Position numbers and translations under genes: made by a program
Notes under the pieces: generated by a model
Databases searched by the model: none
Told to the model about the DNA's origin: nothing
What the model saw: only the letters and a program-made list of their open reading frames with translations
NCBI GenBank assembly: GCA_948567375.1
Contig: OX419760.1
Coordinates: 39,866,001 to 39,930,000 of the forward strand
DNA length: 64,000 nucleotides
Direction of reading: 5' to 3'
DNA from: Lunularia cruciata
Lineage: Eukaryota > Streptophyta > Marchantiopsida > Lunulariales > Lunulariaceae
Shown here: positions 1-11,259 of the stretch, one piece after another
How the letters are laid out: each line of letters begins with the position of its first letter
Position numbering within the stretch: the first letter of the stretch is position 1

Positions 1-1886
1 GCTCCTCCTTCAGAATCAGATTCCCAATAATCAGAAGATGGGGTATCTGAATGTGAAGTGTTGGTGGTGTTAGTCACAGGAACAGTGACTCTATGGTTTG
101 ATGGCCCAATCCTTAAGTACCCTTTGTGCCATCGATCAGTTGTGCGTGCTGCTCTCAACCATGGCCTCCCAAGAAGTAAGTCATAGCTTGAATCCTTCAA
201 GACTTGGAAAGTCATGAGATTTTGAACTCCCATAACTGAAACTACCACCTTATCCATCACTCCTACTGGTCGAACTTGTTGCTTGTTTGCCATGCTCACC
301 ACAAATGTTGAAGCTCTTGAGGGTATCATACCCAACTTCTTCATCAACCTTTCTGACATGGCATTCACTGCTGATCCTCCATCAACCAATGCATCCTTGA
401 TGTTGTGACCATTCACTCTCACATCAATCTTGGAGGCATATTCACAAGCTTCCCATGGTGCTGGCTTGGCATCCACCACCCCCATTGATATTGGAACTTT
501 TGCCTTCTTCTTCTTCTTGCTCCTTGTAGAACTCAAACCACCTCTAAGCTCCTTTCTCAAGGTAGGGTTCAAAGCAATTAATTGGCCCACTGTGATGTTA
601 GCCTTGTGACTACCAACATCCTCCAACACATTGTAGTTCCATTGTTGCTTGGAGATCAAGAAGTCCTCCATCCCCAACTTCTTCCTTGGAGTCTTTGTTG
701 TTGATGGTGTTGAGGTGCGAGTGCTCCTAGTAGACATAGGAGTATCCTTGCTTGAAGTAAATCCTTGAGAAGAGTGAACATCCTCTGCAAAACGAGCTCT
801 CTTCTTCTCTTGTGCCAAAAGCTCCAAATTAGGACCCTTGGAGTTTGAGCACTCTCCCTTCTCATACTTGCTCTCAACCACATCTATGGATGCTATCCCC
901 TTACCTTTGTTGGGATTAGGAGCCACTTGGGTTTCACTACCTCCCTCTTTCCCTCTATTGGCTCCCTCATAACCCCTTCCTCCATGGTAAGTGGAATTTG
1001 GGCAATTCCTTTGGATATGGCCTCTTCCCCCACAACCAAAACAATTTCTATCATTGAAATTGTTGGCTGGTTGGCCTCCTCTATATGGATGGTTTCCATA
1101 ACTCCTAGGCCCTCTCCCTACATTCTGATCCACCTCTCTCTTCTCCCATAATTGCACCACATTGATCTTGAGATCCGCAAGTTGTTCTGTGATGGTTTGG
1201 AGTGGATCTTTTGGTGGAGGTGCAAGAACTGGAGCAACTACTACTTGTGGTGCAACCCTTGTCACCAAAGTATCAGAAGTTCCACCATACTTGTAGCCTT
1301 GAGGAGGATGCACAACCTCCTTCACCACCAAATCACTTTCATCCCCTTCCAAACTCTCCTCCATACGAATTGCGATCTTGATAGCTTCAACCTTGGAAGA
1401 AGGTTTCTCATATCTCACCTTGCTTCTAATTTGTGGTCTCAATCCTCCCACAAAATTCTTGGTGAGCATGGCCCCTATGCCAATCATTGTAGTCTCCACA
1501 TCATCCCCACCCTTCCTCAACACTATGCGAAATCTGGACTCCAATTTTTCCACTCTTTCCACATAGACTCTCACTTTCTCTCCATCTCCTTGCTTGAGAA
1601 ATGTAACCTCACTCATCAATCTCTCATAACTCTCATCAGGAAGAAAGTTCTCAATGAGTGCTGAAGTCAAAGTCTCCCAAGACTCCTCTTCCCCCTCTCT
1701 CCTCTCTCTCTTTTGGTATTCTGACTCATACCATGTAAGTGCTGCATCCTCAAAGAAATCTGGTAATAATGAGGCCCACTCATTCTTCCTCCTCTCATTG
1801 TTTCCTATGCAAGCTCTCTTGAAGTCTCTCACAAAGGCCTCCACATCTTCTCCATCCTTGCCAAAGAAAACCGGAAGTTTCCCCAT
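1..1886 (-). CDS. Gag-protease polyprotein of A1, open to window edge
   Basis: Open from the ATG at 1886 to the window edge (at least 628 codons), read by hand without a stop. The N-terminal part is a retrotransposon gag domain. A CCHC zinc knuckle (CFGCGGRGHIQRNC) lies near residues 282-295, followed by a Ser/Thr- and Lys-rich linker and a retropepsin-like core with LVDGGSAVNAM, a variant of the D-[ST]-G motif. Gag and protease are in one frame here because the T run near 533-537 has three Ts; A2 and A3 have four Ts and end gag about 30 codons later. Gag packages element RNA; the protease would process the polyprotein. The RT part lies outside the window. Confidence 0.85.
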   Translation of the reverse strand, partial: MGKLPVFFGKDGEDVEAFVRDFKRACIGNNERRKNEWASLLPDFFEDAALTWYESEYQKRERREGEEESWETLTSALIENFLPDESYERLMSEVTFLKQGDGEKVRVYVERVEKLESRFRIVLRKGGDDVETTMIGIGAMLTKNFVGGLRPQIRSKVRYEKPSSKVEAIKIAIRMEESLEGDESDLVVKEVVHPPQGYKYGGTSDTLVTRVAPQVVVAPVLAPPPKDPLQTITEQLADLKINVVQLWEKREVDQNVGRGPRSYGNHPYRGGQPANNFNDRNCFGCGGRGHIQRNCPNSTYHGGRGYEGANRGKEGGSETQVAPNPNKGKGIASIDVVESKYEKGECSNSKGPNLELLAQEKKRARFAEDVHSSQGFTSSKDTPMSTRSTRTSTPSTTKTPRKKLGMEDFLISKQQWNYNVLEDVGSHKANITVGQLIALNPTLRKELRGGLSSTRSKKKKKAKVPISMGVVDAKPAPWEACEYASKIDVRVNGHNIKDALVDGGSAVNAMSERLMKKLGMIPSRASTFVVSMANKQQVRPVGVMDKVVVSVMGVQNLMTFQVLKDSSYDLLLGRPWLRAARTTDRWHKGYLRIGPSNHRVTVPVTNTTNTSHSDTPSSDYWESDSEGG

Positions 1887-2131
1887 CTTAACCCCTCACT
1901 ATCTTTCTTTTCTCTCAATTTTTTTATTTTTTTTTTTCCTCTTTTCTTTTCTCTCACTCTATTACTAATAGAGTATATACATGACTAACACCATCTGAGA
2001 ATAATCCACTCTAGGGAACACAAAAGGTTCAGGTTGCTCCAAGATTTCTATAGCAACATCAAATCCTAGAGTGCATATTAATCTAACTCTCATGGATAGT
2101 TTATCCATAAGTTGAAAGATTATCTCCATCA

Positions 2132-2605
2132 CTAATCTTGAGAACTAGCTGATGAAGGTGGTAGTATTTCTGTAGCTGTACTAAGACTCTCTCCAAGATC
2201 CTTCACCAAAGTTTCCAAAAGTGCTTTTACTCCACTACACTCATGTCCTTTTGGAAGTCCTTCAACTCCACAAACCTCACACAACTCTTTGGTCTTAGAT
2301 CTTCTCCCTCCCAATCTTGGTGAAGAAGGTCCAACATGCAAACCCAAGTCAAGTAAGCCTCTCCTTTCCCTCAATCTCTTGCTCTCAAAGGTCAATGGAC
2401 ATGAACTTGCCTTATGTCCCTTCTCTCCACATAGAAAGCACTTAGACTCACTCTTTCCTCCAAGTGGTGTAGGTTTTTGGATCCTCTCAACACTCTCTTC
2501 AAATTCTATTGTAAACTCTCTTTTCCTCAAATCCACCCCTACAATCACCTCAAACCCTTGGGGAACCTTGCATAATCTCAATTTCCACTCTTGATGACTC
2601 TCCAT
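2132..2605 (-). CDS. Extra zinc-knuckle ORF upstream of gag (A1)
   Basis: An ORF of 157 codons from the ATG at 2605, lying between the primer site and gag. It has a CCHC knuckle (CFLCGEKGHKASSC) and a second Cys/His cluster (CEVCGVEGLPKGHEC), followed by a Ser-rich tail. It is distinct from gag's own knuckle. A1 and A2 differ by a single base in this stretch. An extra ORF ahead of gag is known in some Tat-lineage (Ogre-like) plant elements, but I do not recognise this protein. RNA or single-strand nucleic acid binding is inferred from the knuckle only. The family A RT motif also resembles the Tat/Athila type. Confidence 0.7.
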   Translation of the reverse strand: MESHQEWKLRLCKVPQGFEVIVGVDLRKREFTIEFEESVERIQKPTPLGGKSESKCFLCGEKGHKASSCPLTFESKRLRERRGLLDLGLHVGPSSPRLGGRRSKTKELCEVCGVEGLPKGHECSGVKALLETLVKDLGESLSTATEILPPSSASSQD

Positions 2606-3445
2606 GTTCCCCAAGATGAATCTAAACACTCAAACATGCTTTTTGTTGATCTCAAACTTCTCATGCATGAGATCTCCACTCTGCAGAATTGACCCTTCCT
2701 CACAATGTCATTCAAATCTCCCAACCAATACGTCACAGTCCTTTGAAATTTTGCACACTTGATCACAACTCTAGGGCGTCCCTCCCTGCAAAATTTCAGA
2801 TCTTTTCATTGAGCCATTTGGCCTAGACACCTTTCTATTCAGCACCCATATTTCAGATTTGGTCTGAAAACCACCCCCCTCACTTCAAAAACTCATCACG
2901 CCCTGCGCAAAAACGATCTCTCTCTCATTTTTGTGGCAGCAGGTAGGATACAATGCACTGAATTTTCTTGGAAATTTTCAGGACAATTCACTGAAAATTG
3001 AAGAAATGGCAGACTCTGTACAATTTTCCAGAGAGCATGCAGTTGCGGGAGCACTTTACCCTATCAACTTTCAAAAATTCTAGCCCAGTGCGCATAGAAG
3101 CTCTCTCAATAATTTCAAGTGTGCTAACTGAAAGATAACCCAAGCTATCATGTGTAGAAATCTCAAGTCCAGATCTCAAACTTGAGATTTTGCCCAAAAT
3201 CACCTTAATCCCCAAAATCTGCAATCCACCTCACACAATCTCTCCAATTCCTCTCATGTGTACAAGATGTACAAAATCACCTCAAAGACATCATAATGAA
3301 CTACAGGGTATACAAATGGATCTTGGTTCTCTAACATAAGTTCAGCCCTCTCCTCTCCTAATGTTCTCTCCAAGTGAGCTCTCATAGCCTCCTTCTGCCT
3401 AATGTAGAATTGGACGCGGAACATTATCTTGCCTTCTAGAGAGGT
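2606..3445 (-). other. A1 leader with a short conserved ORF
   Basis: An untranslated leader of about 840 bp between primer site and the zinc-knuckle ORF. A 56-codon ORF (3254-3424, minus, ATG at 3424) starts just after the primer site. It is conserved in length in A2 (18980-19150) and nearly so in A3. Its product is unrecognised; it could be a leader peptide or chance. Nothing else is seen here. Confidence 0.4.
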
Positions 3446-3461
3446 CCCGGCAACGGAACCA
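3446..3461 (-). promoter_or_regulatory. Primer binding site, A1
   Basis: On the minus strand this reads TGGTTCCGTTGCCGGG, four bases inside the LTR. It matches the complement of the plant tRNA-Asp 3' end (TGGCGCCGTTGCCGGG) with two mismatches. The same site is present in A2 and A3. Confidence 0.75.
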
Positions 3462-3465
3462 AAAA

Positions 3466-4146
3466 TGTGAGCCGGCCTGTCTCTCACTCAGGATGAACCT
3501 CTGATGGCTATTATGGTAGCGCACCATGGACTAAGAAGGCAAGGAACCCCAACTCCATCATACTCCTCCAAGGCTAACACTCCAAGACGCAAGACATTGC
3601 TCACTAGAGAACTCAATGAGAGAGAGATAGTTGCAAAATGAAAGGATGATGAGTACCTCCTCACTCCTTGTTTATATACTTGTGAAATAGTTACGTACCA
3701 AAGTTACTAATTACCGTAGTAACTCAAGTTACTAGACTAAAAGTCAAGTAAAGTCAAAAAAATAGAAAGGAATATCCATTCACATGGGCATATTCCCCTT
3801 ATCTTGACCCAACCACTAAAGCAAGGATTCCTTCACATGGGCTATCCTTGGACTAAAGAAGAATCCAAAACAAAAAGGCTTGCGGGCCCAAGAGTTCTCA
3901 ACTCTTTCCCCAAAGCCAAACACCTAGGAATAATACCAAGTCAACACACTAAAATCCAAAATAGTGGTGCTCATCTTTCCTACTTCCTCTAAAGTAAGGT
4001 CCCATCTATCTTAGCTATGACTAACTTTAGCTAACCATGACTAATATAGAACTATCCTTTATCTCTATATAAATAATATCTCTTAAGTACTTGTAATACC
4101 AAGCTAAATATCACAATACCACACACATGCACAAATGGGTGTTACA
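3466..4146 (-). repeat. 5' LTR of A1
   Basis: A 681-bp LTR reading TGTAACACCC...GGCTCACA on the minus strand. It is homologous to the A2 LTRs (18260-18938 and 25374-26053) and A3 LTRs. Its right edge joins B1 sequence. Confidence 0.93.
3672..3678 (-). promoter_or_regulatory. TATA box in A1 LTR
   Basis: TATATAA on the minus strand, at the same place as in the other family A LTRs and about 205 bp before the LTR end. It is the likely core promoter of the element. Confidence 0.55.
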
Positions 4147-4434
4147 GACCTCTATGTGAAAAACTCCCTTTGATCTGGCTGCAAGCTCCATACGTCCTCT
4201 AGTTGCATCCCAAGTAGACCAAGGCTATAATCCAAGTAGACCACACTCACCTAGATGGACTCCAAGTAGACCACTCTCCCTATTAGCTACTGGCTGTGTC
4301 CCAAGAATACCATGTCCACTCGATCCATTGCCCCCAACATGTGCTTAAATTGTCTTGATAGGCACAAGGCTCACAAGCGTCAGAGTGGTGATGCCTATCA
4401 AGCGTATCCTACACTGCTCTGCCAAGCCAAGGCT

Positions 4435-5352
4435 CACAATCTAGGTCAAACAGTTTAGGCCCATAGCTTGATCTAACACTTGATGCTTGGATGCCTCTGA
4501 CACTACTGGAACAACAATAATACTAGTGCAAAAACCCCATTTCTCACTCTCTCTCATTGGCATTGAGCTCTACCAACTACTGTAATTGTGAGTCCCAAAC
4601 AAGTCCATGTCCTTTGTCTCAAAAAGCATGAGAGCTTGGGAAACTCATAAGTGTGGGAAAAGCGGCTTTGGACTGTCCAACTAGGTGCACCATTGCCATA
4701 TATGACCTATCATCCACTACTACCATCTGAGATTGACGCCCAACATCCAAGATGTCATCAACAAGGATGTGGTCTAGTCGTTGAATGCCTTCATATGCAT
4801 GTTGTAGAACCTCTCTAGTAAGAGGTTTGTCTACCAAAGACAAAGACAATGAGCTCATGATCCCACTTTGGCTACATCTAACAATACAACATGTCCCATC
4901 CAAGAATGGACCTAATGTGTACTTGCCACCACTCTGGTATGAGAATCATTTATCAAAGGAACTTTCTCCAAAAGATAAGTTAAAGAAATGGACTGATGGA
5001 CATGGAAATATCGTAGTATTAGTATTATCTCCCAAAACACACCAAAATGGGGATCATGAAGACCCAAACCCACACGTGCTAGAAGGCCAGCACATGTATG
5101 TCCCTTACATGGCCATCTTGAAATCACCAAGTGAAATGGACCATGTCTCTCTAGATCATGCACCCCCAATAAGAAAACTAACTACTGATATTGGAAATAA
5201 CTCAAGATATCAGTAGGCCAAGTGCGCCACATGATATAAAGGGACTCATCTAGTAGCCTCATCTCTCTCCACATACAAGTACCTCTGTACTCATATACCC
5301 ACATGTAGTACCGCAACTAGTTTGGTGCTAATCCCACCAAACAACTCCAATA
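4435..5352 (-). pseudogene. DNMT3-like cytosine-5 methyltransferase domain (B1), uninterrupted but mutated
   Basis: About 305 codons on the minus strand. The SAM-binding motif I (LLELFGGIST) is at about 5320-5352. The motif IV region reads LVISRWPCKGHT with the catalytic Cys codon at 5107-5109. A GVFWE block follows, then motif VI as LLEKV (ENV in B2), LLD..KVG.AH, and near the end a block equivalent to RRQVLGQAMDLNCLTW. The order I-IV-VI-VIII-IX is canonical, unlike angiosperm DRM enzymes, which are circularly permuted. Such enzymes methylate carbon 5 of cytosine in DNA. Several in-frame TGA/TAG codons (for example just after motif I at 5291-5293) make it a pseudogene. It lies between protease and RT, so it was part of the pol polyprotein. 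Confidence 0.8.
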
Positions 5353-5488
5353 GACATATTCCCTTTACTAGATACTGCCAAGCAATGAGTGTGGTATCCA
5401 AAGGGGTCAAGGTAATTGACTCTAGAGGCTCATCCTTACACTCATCTCCTAGTGGTACAAAGGCTCCACTCCAAGCCTGCTGCACCAA

Positions 5489-6180
5489 TCAATTTGCATG
5501 TTGCTGCAATGCCTCCTTCGAACTCCACGATAGAACATCCAAGGTGGATAGAACAATCCCACTTGTACTCCAAACCCGAGTGATCTCTTCTGGTATTGGA
5601 GTATCCTTTGCATGGGCGTTCCCCTCCAATAAGTCCCCAAGCCAAGTAACAACACCGCTAAAAGCTGAAATTGATGTTGCCATGGTCTTGGACTGTAGTG
5701 AGCCAAGACTACCACTACTAAAGCGTACTAGTAGTTGACATTCTTTTCCCTCACTTGACTGCCAACTTGGTCTATAGGAGGTTGTCTCCTCCCAATAGTC
5801 AACATTGAAACCCATGGGGTATAACACTACTCCCCCAACTAGCACATCATATGACTCAACTATTGTCGTAATAGCCCGAGCTCTCACCATTGAAACCCAT
5901 GGGGTATAACACTACTCCCCCAACTAGCACATCATATGACTCAACTATTGTCGTAATAGCCCGAGCTCTCACCATCAAGCTATCAATCGGGTGACCAGGC
6001 TAAACTTGGACAACAAGCTCACCATGTGTGATGTACTATGTTGAACCACCATCTAGAGATGTCTGGATTTGCAATGGACACCTCTCCACATTGGTCTTCC
6101 GTAACCTACACCAACAACTATAGAGGCTGTGCACTAGAGTCTAATAAGACTCTCTGTGGTGTATAGACCTTCCCTGAAGG
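5489..6180 (-). pseudogene. B1 retropepsin-like protease region
   Basis: Collinear with B2 26136-26879. The active-site segment reads LLDSSAQPL with the usual D-[ST]-G-A changed to DSSA, followed by a stop. Downstream is the block VLVGGVVLYPMGF, also present in B2. A perfect 85-bp tandem duplication (5803-5972) shifts the frame. It would have cleaved the Gag-Pol polyprotein; it is inactive here. Confidence 0.6.
5803..5972. repeat. Perfect 85-bp tandem duplication in B1
   Basis: 5803-5887 is repeated without change at 5888-5972. B2 has a single copy. The length is not a multiple of three, so the duplication breaks the frame. Confidence 0.93.
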
Positions 6181-8308
6181 TCCCACCAGATGGAAAATCC
6201 CCCTCTAGTTATCTAATAGGACAACACCAAGTGTGAACCACGCTCTCTCAAAGGCCAGTCTAGTTGGTAACTCCTCCAATCTAGCTGTTGTTGCTGGCCA
6301 TAAACCATTGGTTGCTGAGCGGATCCCATGCTCCTCAATCAAGTCAGCTCCACTATCAACCATCTCTGCTCTAGTAGTAGGGACCACATCATTCCTAACC
6401 CTACAAAGTGTGGTAGCCAATCAAAACATTGGGATTGGGTCAACTCCCAATATACACATGTCACTAGTTGAAAATAATAGATAGCACATAATCAGCTGAG
6501 CCGCCTCCAACATCATGCTAGACTTAGTTTGTGTAGTAGTAGGTGGATGACTAGTAGGTAGTCTATCATGCACCCCATCAACACCTACCACACCTACACT
6601 AGGATGTCTAGGAGCCATGTATGACGTCTGTAGGGCCTCAAAGAGCATGAAACATTAAGGAAGTCTGACAAGTCTCCCAACCTCTCCTCTTTGTGGGTCC
6701 AACTCCACTAATACTCCTCTAGGCTCTGGAGCATGTAATGCACTCCTAGTCACTATTGCAGATACATCCACTTGTGCTACTCCGCACATGAAGTCCAAAG
6801 CATCTCTATCACAAGCATATGAGGTGGAAGCCTCAACACCCAAATTTGATCTCCTCTGAGCAATGGCCATACTAGCCAATCTTTGCTCCAACTGCTCAAT
6901 CCAAGTAGCCATAACTATATCAAAAGTAAGAGCAAGTATTGCACCCCTACTAGGTGTAGATCCTCTTCCACCACCTCATCCTCCATGAACTAAACCTCCT
7001 CTACTACCTGCCATAGTAGCTCTACCACTCGTAAATTTGGGTGTAGGTCAAAGCACCAATCACTAGTGTGACCAAATTTGTGGCAATGCTCACACTATCT
7101 CTGTGCTGGTTGTGATGCACCAGAGGTATCAAGTCCGTTGCACTCTCTCCTATGTTGAGGTCCACCACAAGTCCAACAAGTAACACCACTACTCACTGGC
7201 TGCTATTGACCCAAAAATGAAGGTAAGGGTCTAACTACAATAGGCCTTCCCACTTGCTCCATAAGACCTAGGCTGTCCACCCTGTTCTCAAAAATCAACT
7301 GGACGTGGTGCACTCCGCTGCACTTTAGAAGAAGTCACAGCTATGGAGGAGGTCTCCCTACCAAACCCAGATGTAACCACTCTCTCTTCCACCATGTTGA
7401 GCTCAATATGCTCAGCCAAACCAAAGACCACTGCCAAAGTGGGTGAAGTAGCCTATAACAACATAGTATCACAAACTCTACATCTCAACTCCCTATCCAA
7501 TATCCCATACCAAAACTGGACTGCTTGGGCCTTAGTAACTCCTTGAGTGAAACTGATCAGCCGTCTCATACGAGTGTATGCATCACGTAGGCTCTCTCTA
7601 GGCTTCCGTTGGAACTCCTATAAGCTCCTCAGCTTGTCAGTCCACACTCCCTGGTAGCTTTGCCTCAAACACTAGAAGAACTCCACCATGGAGTTAAACC
7701 CTTGGTACTACACCACCTCTTGTAGAAGTACCTCCACTCATAGTAGCACTATCTCCAGCTAGTGCACCTCCACTAGTTCCACTAACGCTACTCGAACTAG
7801 AAATTGTGGGTACTACCAATCTACTCCTAACAACCAAGCTTGAAATGATAGAGACATAACTTAGAAACCAATATTGTCTCCATAATTCAATCTCCTCCAA
7901 GTGAGCACTCTTGAATTCATGGTAATCGTCCATTGACGGATCCTCCAAATGCTGAAACAACCCTTTCCATGCCATGAAGGGTGTAAACAAAGTTGGGTTC
8001 CACATTTGTTGTAGATCACACCAACTATCAAACTCCTTGATGAAGTCATCCAACTCAATGGTACCCACTATACCAAAGTAATGCCTAGGGCTTTTGGAGG
8101 CCCCATAAATCTTGTCTATGTCCCACAACAATAGTGTGGACACACCAAGTGCACTCTCAATTGGATTAGCTCATGTGTTGAACTCCAACTCAAAGTCAAT
8201 CTCCTCCTTCATTGGGACCTGAGATACAAGTTGATATCGAGTGCCACTCCAAGTAAACCCATTGCATACTATAGGGTTATCTCCTCTGGAATCCCCATCA
8301 AACTCCAT
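6181..8308 (-). pseudogene. B1 gag region with zinc knuckle
   Basis: The probable start is the ATG at 8308. The N-terminal part resembles B2 gag (TIELDDFIKEFDSW, FMAWKGLFQHLE), followed by a Ser-rich linker. A CCHC knuckle, CEHCHKFGHTSDWC, lies at about 7047-7088. After it come a coiled-coil-like stretch (IEQLEQRLASMAIAQRR, about 6850-6905) and a segment shared with B2 of unknown role. Many stops and frameshifts interrupt it. The coding path is inferred by alignment with B2. Confidence 0.6.
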
Positions 8309-9268
8309 TGTGACAAAGTAACTACAAACCGCCAACTGCAAATGGAAACCACAAACTATAACCGCAAACCGTAAGTACCCCATCAAGTGCCAATACCACC
8401 AACCAAGCACCACCGAGTGCTAACACTAATGGAACACTACCCACAAATGTACCTCTAACTGAGACAACTACACTAGGGGAAAGGTGACATGTAGCCTGCC
8501 ATCACAACACGCACTCTCATGGTCTGCAAGTCATCACTTCTTGCCTCACCGGAGAGAAACATAGATAGTCTGACTAGTCATCACTCTAGTCTCACTATTG
8601 AGAGCACACCAAAGCACCAATGCTCTAAATTTAGAGCACCTCACACAAACACAATGCACAAACAAGAAGTAGAGAATGGAGGGAGTACAATCACAAGAAA
8701 TCTAAACAAAAACCATCCATCTCATAAAACAACATTGGACTGACTCTATCACTATTTGACATTTGACATAAGTAGAGCACTTATCTTCTTCTTGCGCTAC
8801 AAGGATAATTGAGAAAGGGATCTTCTCGCCAAATTATGTTCTTCTAGCCAAAATTTGACGTAAACCTTTCACATAACTTTGACATAAATTTGACATAAAA
8901 TCTGACATAAATCCCTAAATTTGGCTGACCTCTAAATCCTTAGCTAAATTTTCACCAAGCCAAATTGGAAAAATGAGTTTTGTCCAATCTCTAATTCTCA
9001 AGGATCTGCTCTCAACTCCACTTTCAATTTCACTCTTTGAGCTCAACTTGCAACAAATTGGTCATGCTTTCACGTCCTAAGCCCAAAATCACAATTATTG
9101 CTTGAAAATTGCTTCTCTTTGGCTCCAAATTTTGCCAGCACTTTTGCACAAAATTTCTCTAAGGGAAATTTGAACTATGGGATCAAGACACCATGATCCA
9201 CTGAGCTTGGAGATACCACCAACATTCGTAGTTCATGCTCCCAATTCCCTCTTGATTGACTTTTCTAA
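8309..9268 (-). other. B1 leader, no gene seen
   Basis: The 5' untranslated region between LTR and gag. It is AT-rich with repeated ATTTGACATAAA-like words at about 8750-8930. I see no convincing ORF. It matches the B2 leader (34724-36162) but lacks that copy's 166-bp tandem repeat. Confidence 0.5.
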
Positions 9269-9714
9269 TGTATTTAGATCATTTACAACTAGAATCAACT
9301 CAAATCAGATCAGTACTTGATCTGATTTCCAACAACTTGCCAACAATAGAGCACTAATTACAGTCAAGCAACACCCACTCTAGCTAAGAGACTCCAAGTG
9401 ACCCTCGTCAGCTTTTTATACACTCTAGCTAGGAACTCGGAGGCTCCACATCAGAGAAGTGAGCTCTCTAGAGCTGCAGTTCCAGGATATACTCCTTATT
9501 TTGACCTAGTGTCATCCCAATGGTCCCATTGACGGTGAACCCGACAATGTAGATGGTGCAAGTGATGGTGGGCCCCACCATGAAGTCAATACTCCAAACA
9601 CAAAATCTAACCATCGGAAAGTAGTCTATGAGTAACTACCAAAATGCCTCTAACTTTTATCATTGGAACTCTACTGTCCGAGCAATCTAGATGCGACACT
9701 ACAAATAGCGTGAC
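9269..9714 (-). repeat. 5' LTR of B1
   Basis: A 446-bp LTR, TGTCACGCTA...ATACA on the minus strand, homologous to the B2 LTR at 36163-36613. It is more diverged than the LTRs of the other families. Confidence 0.85.
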
Positions 9715-10364
9715 ATCTACTCAACCAATCAAACAATCAAAGATGCAAGGTGTGGAAAATCAATGCCAAGGATTGTGGAGGTCCTAGCACTAATACTTTG
9801 ATTATGAAGAATGAAAAAATTTACATTGGGTTGCAACCCATATGTATAGTTTCCTATTTCTAGGCAAAGAGATTCAATCGCTAAGGAATGATGGAAATCT
9901 TCTATTTACATCCATATCACTCATCACTAACCCTACATTATCTTATCTTGATGTACTTAATTAAGAACTACCACATATCCACAACCAACTTAGGATCAAT
10001 CTTTGTTGTTTACTCTTAAAGTTTCAATTCAAACTTACCTCTCAAAGATCTTTATCTACAAAATTTTCCTAACTCTAAAAGTGTTTTTAGGCCAAAGGTC
10101 TAACTCTTAGCCAAAGATAGTCTTCAAGGCCAAAGGGGTTTCCAAGCCAAAGCTTGTTCTATACTTAACACATTTCTATTGTTTACCTTTGGGTTGGATC
10201 TCGTTCATCCTAAAGTTATTGCAAAGAACTACACTCACCTTTACAAATTGTAATCAAAAGATCTATCCTATTCTTGTCTTTTGTGATTGACCCAAATAGT
10301 GTCTTGGTAATATCCATATGTTAACCTAGATAATTGCAAGTAGATAATTGGTAGAATAGTAGTC
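9715..10364. other. Unassigned AT-rich sequence between B1 and D
   Basis: No ORF is seen. From about 10310 the sequence resembles the leader of element C just before gag, so D begins there or earlier. 9715-10309 shows no clear LTR, primer site or repeat partner in the window. Confidence 0.4.
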
Positions 10365-11250
10365 ATGGTGGCATACCCAAAGTTATTATTACTATGCAAC
10401 AACAAATTGAGCATCTTAGTAGATTATAGGAAGAGAGAGATCACAACAAGCAACGACAAGAGCAATTAGAGAGAGAATAAAATTTTAAAAGGTAGAAGAT
10501 CAATTTTGATTCCCAAAACCAAAGGTATTTGAAGGTAAGAATCTATCAAGTGCAATAGAGAATTTTGTGTTTTATTGGGAATGTTATTTTGAAGCTCCTA
10601 GATGATTGGAGATGAATCCTCTTAGTTCAAGTCAACTAGATGGAGCAATGAAACTATGGTGGCAACTCTGGGTAGAGCAAACTCAACAACAATTTGTTGC
10701 TCCAATATCAACATGCAAAGACTTCAAAAGTGCAATAATTGGATAATTCTAAGCCATAAATGCTACATGAGATTGATTGGTGGAATTGAGGTAGATTGGT
10801 TTGGTAAGAAGCTATATTTTGCAATTTCAAAACACCATGATGTTGATTCTAGATATACAAGAAGGTGAAACTTTGGATCAACTTGTGAGAGGCTTGAAAT
10901 CATGCACCAAATTGGAAGAAACCATGCATGAATTGAAGTATCTAGAAGAAGCCATGTAGATAGTTGAGCATTTTGACTCCTTGGTTATCACAAATTGGTC
11001 TAACCTAGACCTCAATGAAACCTACAAACACACCAAACACACATGGATGAGCCAACACCAATAGAGATTGATGCTATCTAACAAGACCACTTGGGTTGGC
11101 AGACCAAGAGCTATTGTGAAAAAATAATAGTTGCTTTTATTGTTGTCAAATTGGACATTGCATTGCTAAATGTCTAGTCTGGAATAGATGACCTTGAAAA
11201 ATTGCCCAAATGGAGTTTGTGAAGCATGATGATCAAGGAAATGAAGAATC
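10365..11250 (+). pseudogene. D gag remnant
   Basis: The start near 10365 aligns with C gag (MQQQIEHL). The region has many stops. A CCHC knuckle, CFYCCQIGHCIAKC, lies at about 11131-11175. It matches C gag at 32860-33741 and belonged to the element's capsid/nucleocapsid protein. It is non-functional. Confidence 0.65.
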
Positions 11251-11259
11251 TTAATAGGA

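Larger units (their letters stand above)
1..4146 (-). mobile_element. LTR retrotransposon A1 (Ty3/gypsy, family A), partial
   Basis: Minus-strand copy of family A, with its 5' LTR at 3466-4146 and its coding part running off the left edge. Order from right to left is LTR, primer site, leader, small zinc-knuckle ORF, gag-protease. The sequence is almost identical to A2 (plus strand, 18260-26053), so the two form a long inverted repeat. The right end abuts B1: the sequence after 4146 matches the continuous B2 sequence near 17100, which places the insertion inside B1 just downstream of its methyltransferase domain. The target duplication cannot be checked because the other end is outside the window. 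Confidence 0.92.
4147..9714 (-). mobile_element. LTR retrotransposon B1 (DNMT-bearing family B), partial
   Basis: Minus-strand family B copy, cut on the left by A1 and ending on the right with its 5' LTR at 9269-9714. It is collinear with B2 (17098-18259, 26054-28787, 34442-36613) and serves as an empty-site comparison for the A2 and C insertions in B2. From right to left it holds LTR, leader, gag with zinc knuckle, protease, and a DNMT3-like methyltransferase; the RT and integrase are beyond A1. It carries many TGA/TAG codons where B2 reads through, so it is an old inactive copy. Confidence 0.88.

Noticed and set aside
1152-1664. A 170-codon plus-strand ORF (MHHIDLEIRK...), repeated on the minus strand at 20729-21241 and 48622-49134
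   Set aside because: It is antisense to gag in all three A copies and is conserved only because gag is conserved.
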